From an uncultured Porphyromonadaceae bacterium (GTDB taxonomy: Bacteria; Bacteroidota; Bacteroidia; Bacteroidales; Paludibacteraceae), in assembly GCA_937898265.1 (NCBI GenBank), contig CALEJM010000154.1, forward strand, positions 1 through 7,247: a stretch of 7,247 bases of DNA, in the 5' to 3' direction. The translations under genes were made by a program, and so were the position numbers. This document shows positions 1 to 5,886 of this stretch, piece after piece. The notes under the pieces were generated by a model. It made no database searches. It was not told the origin of the DNA and saw only the letters and a list, made by a program, of their open reading frames with translations. Position 1 is the stretch's first letter; every line of letters starts with the position of its first letter.

Positions 1-2
1 CC

Positions 3-557
3 TTCGAGGCATCGCCTTCGTATACTGCCGACTGCGAGGCGCCCCGCCGCATCTACCAGTCCCTTCTGTATCTCAGCAGCCGCGACAAGGCCGGCATGAC
101 CGAAAGCCTGGGCATCGATTCGCCGAGGACGTACCTTGGCCGTCTCAGCCAGGAAACGCAGAAATTCGCCGCCTCCCTCAATGAGGACGCCACATTCAGG
201 GCACCGGAAAGGTACTGGGAATGCTCATTGCTCCTGCCTGCGGGTGGATTCGTGGCGGATGAGATCGGTGGCAGGCTTGTCGTGGCCGAGAAGTCCGTCG
301 CGGAAGGCCAGCCTGTCAGCCTCGGAGGCCTGACTGTGGATATCAATGCCCACCTGGAGTCCGTATTGGCGAAGCATGGCATGGTCAACGGAAACGGCGT
401 GGATGCCCGCTGGCTGAAAGACCATGCCGGTGAGATTCTCGTCTGCCGCACCACCGACGGCGTGCTTGTCCTCGCCGAAGCCAGCGTCTACCGCGAGCGC
501 GAGAGCGGCAGGATTGAACTATCGAACTGCCGAATAATGGCAGCCATTGCATATTGA
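3..557 (+). CDS. C-terminal part of an unrecognised protein (5' end outside the window)
   Basis: The reading frame is open from the first bases of the window to a TGA at 555-557, giving about 184 residues with no start visible; an internal ATG at 96 is probably not the true start because the frame continues upstream of it. I do not recognise the family. The fragment is soluble, with no membrane segment, and mixed alpha/beta in character. A helical, charged first part (to about residue 75) is followed by a more strand-like part containing WECSLLLPAGGFVADEIGG and later GEILVCRTTDGVLVLAEA. Its stop overlaps the ATG of the next ORF (TGATG at 555-559), so the two were probably translationally coupled in one operon. 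Arginine is often AGG here, unlike in the antiporter and phoH further right, so this gene shares its origin with the hydrolase part of the next ORF. That it is a real gene is fairly sure; its function is unknown. Confidence 0.6.
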   Translation, partial: FEASPSYTADCEAPRRIYQSLLYLSSRDKAGMTESLGIDSPRTYLGRLSQETQKFAASLNEDATFRAPERYWECSLLLPAGGFVADEIGGRLVVAEKSVAEGQPVSLGGLTVDINAHLESVLAKHGMVNGNGVDARWLKDHAGEILVCRTTDGVLVLAEASVYRERESGRIELSNCRIMAAIAY

Positions 558-1063
558 TGACCCTAACTGACAATATGAACGCATTTTCCTGGAGAGCCAT
601 GGCGGCATGCCTCGCCGCTGCCGTCACCCTTTTGCTTTCCTGCGCCCCGACCTACCTTGTGCAGGGCCCTCAGGGCGGTATTGCCGCCGATGTGGTCTAT
701 CCTGACGGCTTCGATCCGCAGACCGACAGCTGCCACATGGTCATCCTGATGCACGGCATCTTCTCAAGCAAGGACTATCCGCCGATGCCGGGCATTGCCA
801 AGGCGTTGGCAAGGGAGGGAATCGCTTCCGTCGCGATCGACTTCGGCGGGCACGGGCACAGCCAGGGAAAGAAGGTCAACATGACCATAGAAAAGGAACT
901 GCAGGAGGCAAGGGCGGTCTGGGACCACGTGTCGGCGCTGGGCTGCGTGAAGGGCATTTCGCTGCTCGGACATTCGCAGGGCGGCGTCATCGCCAGCATG
1001 CTTGCGGGAAGGCTGGCCGCAGAAGGCAATGCCCCCGAGGCCGTCATCCTCATGGCGCCGCTG
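557..1063 (+). pseudogene. N-terminal fragment of an alpha/beta hydrolase lipoprotein
   Basis: This is the left part of the chimeric ORF. The N-terminus has a basic residue, a hydrophobic stretch (ACLAAAVTLLLSC) and a lipobox ending at Cys29 (numbered from the ATG at 557), so the protein would be lipidated after signal peptidase II cleavage. The hydrolase core follows: VILMHGIFSS (about 62-71) with the His-Gly of the oxyanion region, a strand and loop VAIDFGGHGHS (about 92-102), and the nucleophile elbow LLGHSQGG (136-143) with catalytic Ser140. The next strand ends in VILMAP (163-168), where the sequence switches to antiporter. About half of an ordinary 270-300 residue hydrolase is therefore missing, including the places of the catalytic Asp and His, so this product should be inactive. 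All four arginines are AGA or AGG. The substrate is unknown; an acyl ester or peptide hydrolase/esterase is typical of the fold. Confidence 0.7.
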
Positions 1064-2950
1064 TGTCAGAAGATACGCATGCCCTATATCATCGGGTTGG
1101 TTATTGCCGGCGTGATACTTGGTCCCCACGGCATCAACCTCCTTCCCTACGACATCAGTTTCAAATTCCTTGGTCGCATCGGCATACTATATATAATGTT
1201 CCTCGCGGGACTGGAAATCGATGCGCAGACGCTCCAAAAGGAGAAACGACACGGCATCACGTTCGGTCTGATCACCTGTCTGATTCCACTGTTTATCGGA
1301 ACGTTGGTCAACCACTATGTGTTAGGCTTTAAGTTCCTCACCTCCATATTGCTTGCCACCACCTATTCCGCTCATACGCTGATGGCTTATCCCATTGTCA
1401 GCAAGATGGGTATCTCAAGCACCCGCAGCAGCGCTATCGTTGTGGCTGGAACGGTGGTCACCGTCAGCATCTCGCTCCTGCTCCTTGCCCTCGTCACCTC
1501 GTTGGCTCACGGCACTGTAGACTGGAGCATCATCATCCGACTCTGTGTAGGCGTTCCCGTCAGCCTCGTGATCATCGGCGGACTCTTTCCGCTGGCCATC
1601 CGCAGCTTTCTACGCCGCTACAACAATACCGTCACGCAGTATCTCTTTGTGTTGCTGCTGATGCTCATCGCAGCCCTGCTCATCGGAGCTTCGGGACTGG
1701 AGGGTGTCTTAGGCGCCTTCATCGCCGGTCTGGTCATCGGTCGTTTCGTTCCTATCAACTCGCCGTTGATGAACCGTATCGAGTTCGTAGGCAACGCCCT
1801 CTTCATTCCGTTTTTCCTCATCGGCATCGGTATGGAGGTAGACATCACCGCCTTCTTCAGTTCGGTGCATTGCGGCATCCTCGCCTTGGTCATGACTGCC
1901 ACTGCCCTCTCGACCAAGTGGGTCAGCGCATGGATAACGGGTAAGGCGCTCCACTTCAGTGCGGCTGAGCGTCAACTCTGCTTCGGACTCACCACAGGTA
2001 AGGCGTCTGCCACCCTTGCCGTCATCATGATTGGTTACGGACTGGGACTTTGGGACTACGCCGTCATCAACGCCGTTGTCGTCATGGTTATCGTGGTCTG
2101 CACCGTCAGTTCCATCCTCACCGAACGAAGCGCTCGCACTATAGCTCACGAACTCTCACTGCAAAAGAATCTCAACCCAGAACAGCCAACCGCCAAGGTA
2201 AAGGTCATGGTTCCGGTTTCCAACAGCGAGACGCTCCACGGTCTGCTCGAGCTGGCTATGAGCATCAAGACACAGAGTCTCTACGCGCTTCAGGTGGTTC
2301 GCGAGAACACCCCCGAGACCCAGCTACGCGCCACAACCATCATGACGCAAGCCCATCAGTACGTCTCTTCGCACAACGGCAACCTCACCGCTCTGTTCCG
2401 CTCCGACGCCTCTGCCGCCAACGGTATCATCGAGGCTGTACGCTCCGAGGAGATCACCGAGCTCTGCTTAGGTATCCACCAGAAGAGCGGTTTTGCCGAC
2501 ACCCTCTGGGGCGGTGTGCTCAAGGAGGTGGAGGGGGGTTGCGACTGCTCCATGTGGGTCTACCGCAGTGTTCGTCCGCTTACGGAGATACGACGCATCG
2601 TGGTGGCTGTCACCCCCAAGGCTGAGTTGGAAGAGGGTTTCCTCCCTTGGCTCAATAGGGTGAGAGCTTTGGCGGCTAAGTTCAACGCTCAGTTGCTTTT
2701 CCTTGCCAACGCCGACTCCGCACGAGCCATCCAGCAGATCCCGTCCAACGTAGGCGAGGCATTTGCCGACCGCGACATCTGGAAAGGGTTTGCCGATATT
2801 GCCAACCAACTCGGTGACACCGACCTCCTCGTGGCGGTCACCGCTCGCGAGAACACCCTCTCCTACACACCGTCACAACGTGACCTGCCAAAACTTCTTC
2901 ATCAGCATTTCCAGCAGAACAGTTGGATTGTGCTCTATCCCGCTCAATAA
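557..2950 (+). CDS. Chimeric ORF: truncated lipoprotein alpha/beta hydrolase fused in frame to a CPA2 cation:proton antiporter lacking its first helix
   Basis: A single open frame of 797 codons from the ATG at 557, which overlaps the preceding stop. ATG 575 is an equally good start and gives a more typical lipoprotein signal; a TTG at 554 is less likely. Residues 1 to about 168 read as a lipoprotein alpha/beta hydrolase. Residues about 171-540 read as the membrane domain of a KefB-like antiporter, and about 548-797 as its cytoplasmic universal-stress-protein-like tail. I know of no family with this order, and both halves are cut inside their fold: the hydrolase lacks the part that should supply the acid and histidine of the triad, and the antiporter begins at its second helix (KIRMPYIIGLVIAGVILGPH). 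This is best read as a junction between two unrelated genes, either real recombination/deletion or misassembly, and not as a working fusion. It ends 3 bases before phoH. Confidence 0.75.
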   Translation: MTLTDNMNAFSWRAMAACLAAAVTLLLSCAPTYLVQGPQGGIAADVVYPDGFDPQTDSCHMVILMHGIFSSKDYPPMPGIAKALAREGIASVAIDFGGHGHSQGKKVNMTIEKELQEARAVWDHVSALGCVKGISLLGHSQGGVIASMLAGRLAAEGNAPEAVILMAPLCQKIRMPYIIGLVIAGVILGPHGINLLPYDISFKFLGRIGILYIMFLAGLEIDAQTLQKEKRHGITFGLITCLIPLFIGTLVNHYVLGFKFLTSILLATTYSAHTLMAYPIVSKMGISSTRSSAIVVAGTVVTVSISLLLLALVTSLAHGTVDWSIIIRLCVGVPVSLVIIGGLFPLAIRSFLRRYNNTVTQYLFVLLLMLIAALLIGASGLEGVLGAFIAGLVIGRFVPINSPLMNRIEFVGNALFIPFFLIGIGMEVDITAFFSSVHCGILALVMTATALSTKWVSAWITGKALHFSAAERQLCFGLTTGKASATLAVIMIGYGLGLWDYAVINAVVVMVIVVCTVSSILTERSARTIAHELSLQKNLNPEQPTAKVKVMVPVSNSETLHGLLELAMSIKTQSLYALQVVRENTPETQLRATTIMTQAHQYVSSHNGNLTALFRSDASAANGIIEAVRSEEITELCLGIHQKSGFADTLWGGVLKEVEGGCDCSMWVYRSVRPLTEIRRIVVAVTPKAELEEGFLPWLNRVRALAAKFNAQLLFLANADSARAIQQIPSNVGEAFADRDIWKGFADIANQLGDTDLLVAVTARENTLSYTPSQRDLPKLLHQHFQQNSWIVLYPAQ
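1064..2950 (+). CDS. Cation:proton antiporter of the CPA2/KefB type with a universal-stress-like cytoplasmic tail (5' truncated)
   Basis: This is the right part of the chimeric ORF, about 628 residues. Relatives exchange Na+ or K+ for protons across the inner membrane. The sequence starts at KIRMPYIIGLVIAGVILGPHGINLL, normally the second helix of these proteins, so roughly 30-45 residues holding the first helix and native start are absent. Eleven or so hydrophobic segments follow up to about residue 535, including FLAGLEID and LEGVLGAFIAGLVIG, typical of the family. After TERSARTIAHEL the protein becomes soluble. Two copies of a universal-stress-like alpha/beta fold seem present, one starting near 548 (VKVMVPVSNSETLHG) and one near 681 (IVVAVTPKAELEEG), as in Bacteroidales homologues. 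In the helix where family members usually carry an Asp, the sequence reads AGTVVTVSIS, with Val303 where I would expect Asp. Arginine is nearly always CGN. The gene is probably co-transcribed with phoH, 3 bases downstream. Confidence 0.8.
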   Translation, partial: CQKIRMPYIIGLVIAGVILGPHGINLLPYDISFKFLGRIGILYIMFLAGLEIDAQTLQKEKRHGITFGLITCLIPLFIGTLVNHYVLGFKFLTSILLATTYSAHTLMAYPIVSKMGISSTRSSAIVVAGTVVTVSISLLLLALVTSLAHGTVDWSIIIRLCVGVPVSLVIIGGLFPLAIRSFLRRYNNTVTQYLFVLLLMLIAALLIGASGLEGVLGAFIAGLVIGRFVPINSPLMNRIEFVGNALFIPFFLIGIGMEVDITAFFSSVHCGILALVMTATALSTKWVSAWITGKALHFSAAERQLCFGLTTGKASATLAVIMIGYGLGLWDYAVINAVVVMVIVVCTVSSILTERSARTIAHELSLQKNLNPEQPTAKVKVMVPVSNSETLHGLLELAMSIKTQSLYALQVVRENTPETQLRATTIMTQAHQYVSSHNGNLTALFRSDASAANGIIEAVRSEEITELCLGIHQKSGFADTLWGGVLKEVEGGCDCSMWVYRSVRPLTEIRRIVVAVTPKAELEEGFLPWLNRVRALAAKFNAQLLFLANADSARAIQQIPSNVGEAFADRDIWKGFADIANQLGDTDLLVAVTARENTLSYTPSQRDLPKLLHQHFQQNSWIVLYPAQ

Positions 2951-2953
2951 GCA

Positions 2954-3922
2954 ATGATTACAGAACAGACGATAACACTCCCTTTCACCGTTGACCTCCT
3001 CACCTTCTACGGCGTCAACAACCAAAACCTCATCACGCTGCGCGATATCTACCCTGCGCTCCGTCTTACCGCTCGCGGCTATACCATCAAGCTGACTGGC
3101 GAGCAGGAGTTGCTCTCCAACGTGGTGGACAAGATTCAGGAACTTGCCAATTTCTGCACCGAGCGCGGCAATCTCACTGCCGAAGAGGTGGCTAAGATAT
3201 GTGGTGGCGAGACGATTCCTGCTGCCCCACCCGCCGAGGCTGCCATGTATGCCCACGGCGGCAAGCCTATCACTCCACGCCATCAAGCCCAACAGCAGAT
3301 GACCCAGCTGTGTCAGAGCTGCGACCTCCTCTTTGCCGAGGGTCCTGCCGGCACAGGTAAGACGTTCTGGGCTGTTGCGCTGGCGGTCAAAGCGTTGAAG
3401 AACAAAGAGGTGAAACGTATCGTGCTCTGTCGTCCCGCTGTTGAGGCTGGTGAGAAACTCGGTTTCCTCCCAGGCGATATGAAGGAGAAGATTGACCCTT
3501 ATCTTCAGCCTCTCTACGACGCCTTGATGACCCTCCTGCCACCTAACAAACTGCGTGAATACCTCGAGAACGGCACCATCGAGATTGCCCCGCTGGCATT
3601 CATGCGCGGTCGCACGTTGCGCAACTGCTTCGTGGTGGTTGATGAGGCTCAAAACACCACCGTGGCTCAGATGAAGATGGTGCTCACCCGCCTTGGCGAG
3701 GGAAGCAAGATGGTGGTTACGGGCGATATGAGTCAGCTCGACCTCCCACACGGCGTAGTCTCTGGACTGGGCGACGCGATACGCCGACTCCGTAACGTCA
3801 ACGGCATCGGCATCGTGGAGACCACCGAAGACCAAGTGGTGCGTCATCCCCTCGTGCGCCGTATCATTGCCGCCTACAAACGCAACCTTCCGCCTCAGGA
3901 ACCAACCCAAGCAACAGAGTAA
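2954..3922 (+). CDS. phoH: PhoH family ATPase (PhoH-like protein)
   Basis: A 322-residue cytoplasmic P-loop ATPase of the PhoH/YbeZ family, complete and of normal length. In many bacteria the protein is tied to RNA metabolism and ribosome maturation through its partner YbeY; its exact reaction is not settled. The Walker A motif is GPAGTGKT (130-137) and Walker B is FVVVDEAQN (226-234). The family signatures RIVLCRPAVEAGEKLGFLPG (155-174), MRGRTLRN (217-224), VTGDMSQLDLP (255-265) and VVRHPLVRRI (295-304) are all present. The first 110 residues form the usual N-terminal region with a KH-like RNA-binding look. The ATG at 2954 lies 3 bases after the antiporter stop, and the frame before it has no better start, so translation is likely coupled. 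No Shine-Dalgarno sequence is seen, as expected for Bacteroidetes. The family assignment is very sure; the symbol follows the family name and the gene could equally be called ybeZ. Confidence 0.95.
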   Translation: MITEQTITLPFTVDLLTFYGVNNQNLITLRDIYPALRLTARGYTIKLTGEQELLSNVVDKIQELANFCTERGNLTAEEVAKICGGETIPAAPPAEAAMYAHGGKPITPRHQAQQQMTQLCQSCDLLFAEGPAGTGKTFWAVALAVKALKNKEVKRIVLCRPAVEAGEKLGFLPGDMKEKIDPYLQPLYDALMTLLPPNKLREYLENGTIEIAPLAFMRGRTLRNCFVVVDEAQNTTVAQMKMVLTRLGEGSKMVVTGDMSQLDLPHGVVSGLGDAIRRLRNVNGIGIVETTEDQVVRHPLVRRIIAAYKRNLPPQEPTQATE

Positions 3923-3940
3923 TTATATATATATTGTATT

Positions 3941-5080
3941 ATGGAAAAAAACAAACTCAAACACCTCTTGCTCGCCGTGCTCACGATGGTTGCCATCGCT
4001 GCATGCCGACGCATTCCGCCCCTTCCGCCAGATGGTCCTACGCCGGTGACACCTGAAGACTCATTGGAGAATGTTGTTGGCGTCTACGTGCTCAACGAGA
4101 GCAACATGGGCAACAACAAGGCTACGCTTGACTACTTCGACTACGCTACGGGCGAGTATGCCACCAACATCTTCCTGCTCCGCAATCCGCAGATGACCAA
4201 AGACCTCGGCGACGTGGGCAACGATATCCAGATCTACGGCAGCAAGATGTATGCCGTGATCAACTGCTCCAACCTCGTTGAGGTGATGGACGCAGCCACT
4301 GCCACCCACGAGGGTGAGATCGCGATTCCGAACTGCCGCTATGTGGTGTTCGACAAGGGATATGCCTATGTCTCATCGTTTGCCGGACCTGTGGAGATGA
4401 ACCCTAACGCACGTCGTGGCTATGTGGCTAAGATTGATACTGCTACGCTTCAAATCGTCGACACTCTCCTCGTAGGCTATCAGCCAGAGCAGATGGCCGT
4501 TGTGGGCAACCGTCTCTTCGTGGCCAACTCGGGCGGCTACATGGCGCCTAACTATGACAACCGCGTCTCGGTCATCAACCTCGCGAGCTTCACTGTTGAG
4601 AAGGAGATTGCCGTAGGGCCTAACCTTCACCGCGTGGCTGCCGACTCCCACGGACGTGTCTTCGTCTCCTCTCGTGGCGACTACAAGAGCGCTCCGTCAC
4701 AGCTCTTCGTGCTCGACGCTGCCAGTGCCTCCGTTATCGACAGCATTCCGCTTGCCGTGGGCAATATGACCATCGTGGGCGACACGCTCTACGCCCTTGC
4801 CACCAGCTACACCGGCGGCAGCAACACCTATTTCCGCATTGCCCTCACCACGATGGAGATTCTCCCCGAGTGCTTTATCACCGACGGCACCGAGGCGCAG
4901 ATCGCCACGCCGTACGGACTGGCTGTCAATCCCGACAACGGCGATATCTTCGTGACCGACGCCAAGACCTACATCGTGCCTGGCACGGTTTTCTGCTTCA
5001 ACCGCCAAGGTGTGCTGAAGTGGAAGGTGATTGCCGGTGAGATTCCCGCCCATTTCGCTTTCCTCAAACGGAAGGGGTGA
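3941..5080 (+). CDS. YncE-like/DUF5074-like beta-propeller lipoprotein
   Basis: A complete 379-residue exported lipoprotein. The signal peptide has KNKLK followed by a hydrophobic core and a lipobox AIAAC, so Cys22 is the lipid anchor. A proline-rich linker (about 24-38) follows, then strand-rich repeats of a seven-bladed-propeller type: VVGVYVLNES (45-54), IQIYGSKMYAVINCSNLVEV (96-115), QMAVVGNRLFVANSGGY (184-200), RVSVINLAS (208-216), MTIVGDTLYALA (276-287) and YGLAVNPDNGDIFVTD (325-340). The end, IPAHFAFL (368-375), is like that of DUF5074 proteins of Bacteroidales. Some surface propellers of this type (BtuG) bind corrinoids beside the BtuB transporter, but no btuB or cobalamin riboswitch is visible here, so a ligand cannot be named. 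The residues after Cys22 (RRIPPLPP) lack the acidic patch that directs Bacteroidetes lipoproteins to the cell surface, so a periplasm-facing location is possible. It lies 18 A+T-rich bases after phoH, probably the same operon. Confidence 0.8.
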   Translation: MEKNKLKHLLLAVLTMVAIAACRRIPPLPPDGPTPVTPEDSLENVVGVYVLNESNMGNNKATLDYFDYATGEYATNIFLLRNPQMTKDLGDVGNDIQIYGSKMYAVINCSNLVEVMDAATATHEGEIAIPNCRYVVFDKGYAYVSSFAGPVEMNPNARRGYVAKIDTATLQIVDTLLVGYQPEQMAVVGNRLFVANSGGYMAPNYDNRVSVINLASFTVEKEIAVGPNLHRVAADSHGRVFVSSRGDYKSAPSQLFVLDAASASVIDSIPLAVGNMTIVGDTLYALATSYTGGSNTYFRIALTTMEILPECFITDGTEAQIATPYGLAVNPDNGDIFVTDAKTYIVPGTVFCFNRQGVLKWKVIAGEIPAHFAFLKRKG

Positions 5081-5262
5081 ATGCCGACTCGCAACGGAGC
5101 GCTGCCGAACCGAACCGTGCAGTAGGCTCAGCCGACGAAACCGCCCAGAATGGGGGGAGGTTTTCTTCGCTCAGAGCTGCGAGCCGCCGAACGCAAGCAA
5201 CCGTTCACGCAACCAACATATCTTCGGGAAGACGTCCTTGCCGATTTCCCAAATCCCCATAC
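5081..5262 (+). other. Intergenic stretch between the lipoprotein gene and its terminator
   Basis: I see no convincing gene in these 182 bases. G+C is high up to about 5235. One weak stem, AAACCgCCC (5138-5146) with GGG and GGTTT (5152-5154, 5159-5163), is followed by only four T, so it is at best a minor terminator. The segment just before the main terminator reads on the minus strand as a short peptide frame (ATG at 5260 going left) ending at a TGA; it has no other support. The sequence would be transcribed as the 3' UTR of the lipoprotein mRNA. Confidence 0.4.
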
Positions 5263-5296
5263 TGGGAGCGAAACCAATATTCGCTCCCATTTTTTT
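5263..5296 (+). terminator. Intrinsic (Rho-independent) terminator
   Basis: A perfect 9-bp stem, TGGGAGCGA (5263-5271) and TCGCTCCCA (5281-5289), with a 9-base loop, is followed directly by seven T (5290-5296). This is a textbook intrinsic terminator on the plus strand. It lies 183 bases after the stop of the lipoprotein gene and should end the antiporter-phoH-lipoprotein transcript and insulate it from the repeat region downstream. Confidence 0.92.
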
Positions 5297-5332
5297 GCGC
5301 CACTGCTGTGAAAAAAGAGATGAAATCCGTAG

Positions 5333-5435
5333 TCCCTGGTAGAGGGATTTCGACTGGGATTTCAGGGAAAATCTCAGGGATTTCAGGGATTTTGAAAATC
5401 CCTATGAAAAATTTTTCAAAAAAAGCGATTTTTTT
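5333..5435. repeat. GGGATTT repeat array with nested palindromes
   Basis: GGGATTT-type units recur at 5344, 5356, 5377 and 5386, with a related GGGAAAATC at 5365. Two are an adjacent 9-bp pair, AGGGATTTC (5376-5384) and AGGGATTTT (5385-5393). The last is followed after one base by its exact inverse AAAATCCCT (5395-5403). At the left edge TCCCT (5333-5337) faces AGGGA (5343-5347). Further right there are a perfect 14-bp palindrome, TGAAAAATTTTTCA (5405-5418), and A7-GCGA-T7 (5418-5435), another possible stem. The array sits between the terminator and the next promoter, so it is probably not transcribed from the left operon. Its role is unknown; protein-binding sites or an iteron-like array are possible. 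Confidence 0.75.
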
Positions 5436-5472
5436 AGACACGCAACACTCTAACAATAAGATGGTTATTAAA

Positions 5473-5519
5473 AGGGACAAAAGGGATTTTAGGGATTTCC
5501 CAAAATCCCAGTTGTCCCT
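5473..5519. repeat. 47-nt imperfect inverted repeat (long hairpin) built from 9-bp units
   Basis: The left arm AGGGACAA-AA-GGGATTTT-A-GGG (5473-5494) faces CCC-AAAATCCC-AG-TTGTCCCT (5499-5519) across the loop ATTT. That gives 8+8+3 base pairs with one 2x2 mismatch and one bulged A. The left arm is itself three 9-mers in a row: AGGGACAAA, AGGGATTTT, AGGGATTTC. The right arm contains the TTG used as the -33 element of the promoter at 5512-5541, so the hairpin or whatever binds it could govern that promoter. Confidence 0.85.
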
Positions 5520-5541
5520 ATTGAATCACTTTGTACTTTTG
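5512..5541 (+). promoter_or_regulatory. Bacteroidetes-type sigma-ABfr promoter
   Basis: TTG at 5512-5514 is the -33 element and TACTTTTG at 5534-5541 matches the -7 consensus TAnnTTTG fully; the 19-bp spacing is standard. Transcription would begin around 5548-5550. The product would be a leader of about 400 nt ahead of the gene at 5952, unless another promoter lies in the A+T-rich stretch. I found no equally good TAnnTTTG closer to that gene. Confidence 0.7.
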
Positions 5542-5548
5542 CACCGTT

Positions 5549-5665
5549 AACACAACACACGACACATGGCTTAGCACAGCCGTCGTGGGACGAAAGGGGA
5601 AGCTTACGACCGAGTAGTCTGCCGAGTGCGAGTAAGCATAATTTCATACAATAATAAAATTATGC
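5549..5665 (+). ncRNA. Structured 5' leader, possible cis-regulatory or small RNA
   Basis: Directly after the predicted start point the RNA can fold into CACGAC (5558-5563) with GTCGTG (5582-5587), enclosing GGCT (5568-5571) with AGCC (5578-5581). A second stem is GCTTAC (5602-5607) with GTAAGC (5632-5637). A third is GCATAATTT (5636-5644) with AAATTATGC (5657-5665), a perfect 9-bp hairpin. The stems compete: GTCGT (5582-5586) can pair instead with ACGAC (5606-5610), or CGTC (5581-5584) with GACG (5589-5592), and the second and third stems share G5636-C5637. I do not recognise a known riboswitch. That it is transcribed, and any function, are inferences. Confidence 0.35.
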
Positions 5666-5767
5666 AGAACAAAAATCCACCTCACCCAGGGCTCACCCTC
5701 CAGTAAGAAGATTGCTTTGGAAGAAAAAGACCAAGATCGAACTTACTGAGCAAACAACATGGAACTG
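5666..5767. other. Non-coding stretch between the leader hairpins and the inverted repeat
   Basis: No gene with support is seen. A 14-codon frame starts at the ATG at 5662, inside the third leader hairpin, and stops at 5704-5706. It holds a 7-bp direct repeat CTCACCC (5681-5687 and 5692-5698). A second frame without an ATG runs from 5658 to a TAA at 5829-5831, crossing the GTTCCA repeats. Neither resembles a known protein. Confidence 0.3.
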
Positions 5768-5775
5768 CGTTCCAG

Positions 5776-5793
5776 TTCCAGTTGTTCCAGTTG
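5776..5793. repeat. Exact 9-bp tandem duplication TTCCAGTTG
   Basis: Two perfect head-to-tail copies, 5776-5784 and 5785-5793, preceded by a further partial copy (GTTCCA at 5769-5774). It lies in and just inside the left arm of the inverted repeat at 5768-5914. Confidence 0.85.
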
Positions 5794-5816
5794 TAAAACA
5801 AGGGTACTACATTCCC

Positions 5817-5863
5817 TTATTATATATATAACTAACTAATATATAATATATTATAAATATAAA
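5817..5863. other. A+T tract, possible DNA-unwinding element
   Basis: These 47 bases contain only two C and no G, mostly alternating TA steps. The neighbouring sequence is much richer in G+C, so the tract stands out. Flanked by 9-bp direct repeats on both sides, it looks like the easily melted part of a replication origin, but it could simply be an A+T-rich promoter region for the gene at 5952. Function is inference. Confidence 0.45.
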
Positions 5864-5877
5864 GTAGGTAAAGTAGG
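5860..5877. repeat. Exact 9-bp tandem duplication TAAAGTAGG
   Basis: Two perfect head-to-tail copies, 5860-5868 and 5869-5877, at the right edge of the A+T tract. The unit differs in sequence from the neighbouring 9-mers but has the same length. Confidence 0.85.
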
Positions 5878-5886
5878 AGCCTTAAA

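Noticed and set aside
2873..3910. Long minus-strand open frame of 345 codons opposite phoH
   Set aside because: It is the antisense shadow of a strongly supported gene; its protein has no recognisable motif and is rich in His/Leu as expected from reading a coding strand backwards.
5138..5164. Second intrinsic terminator
   Set aside because: The stem is interrupted by an unpaired stretch and followed by only four T; the structure at 5263-5296 is far stronger.
5077..5550. Plus-strand frame of 157 codons starting at a GTG
   Set aside because: It runs through the intrinsic terminator, the GGGATTT array and the hairpin; its peptide is repeat-derived (GISGKISGISGI) and resembles no protein.
5549..5665. 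Cobalamin riboswitch linked to a BtuG-like protein
   Set aside because: I see no B12-box-like conserved core, and the leader lies downstream of the propeller gene and its terminator.
5662..5706. 14-codon frame MQNKNPPHPGLTLQ
   Set aside because: Too short to support from sequence alone, without a recognisable initiation signal; kept only as part of the leader observation.
5759..5839. 26-codon frame rich in Ser/Cys (SSSSCSSC)
   Set aside because: Its composition comes from the GTTCCA repeats and it runs into the A+T tract.
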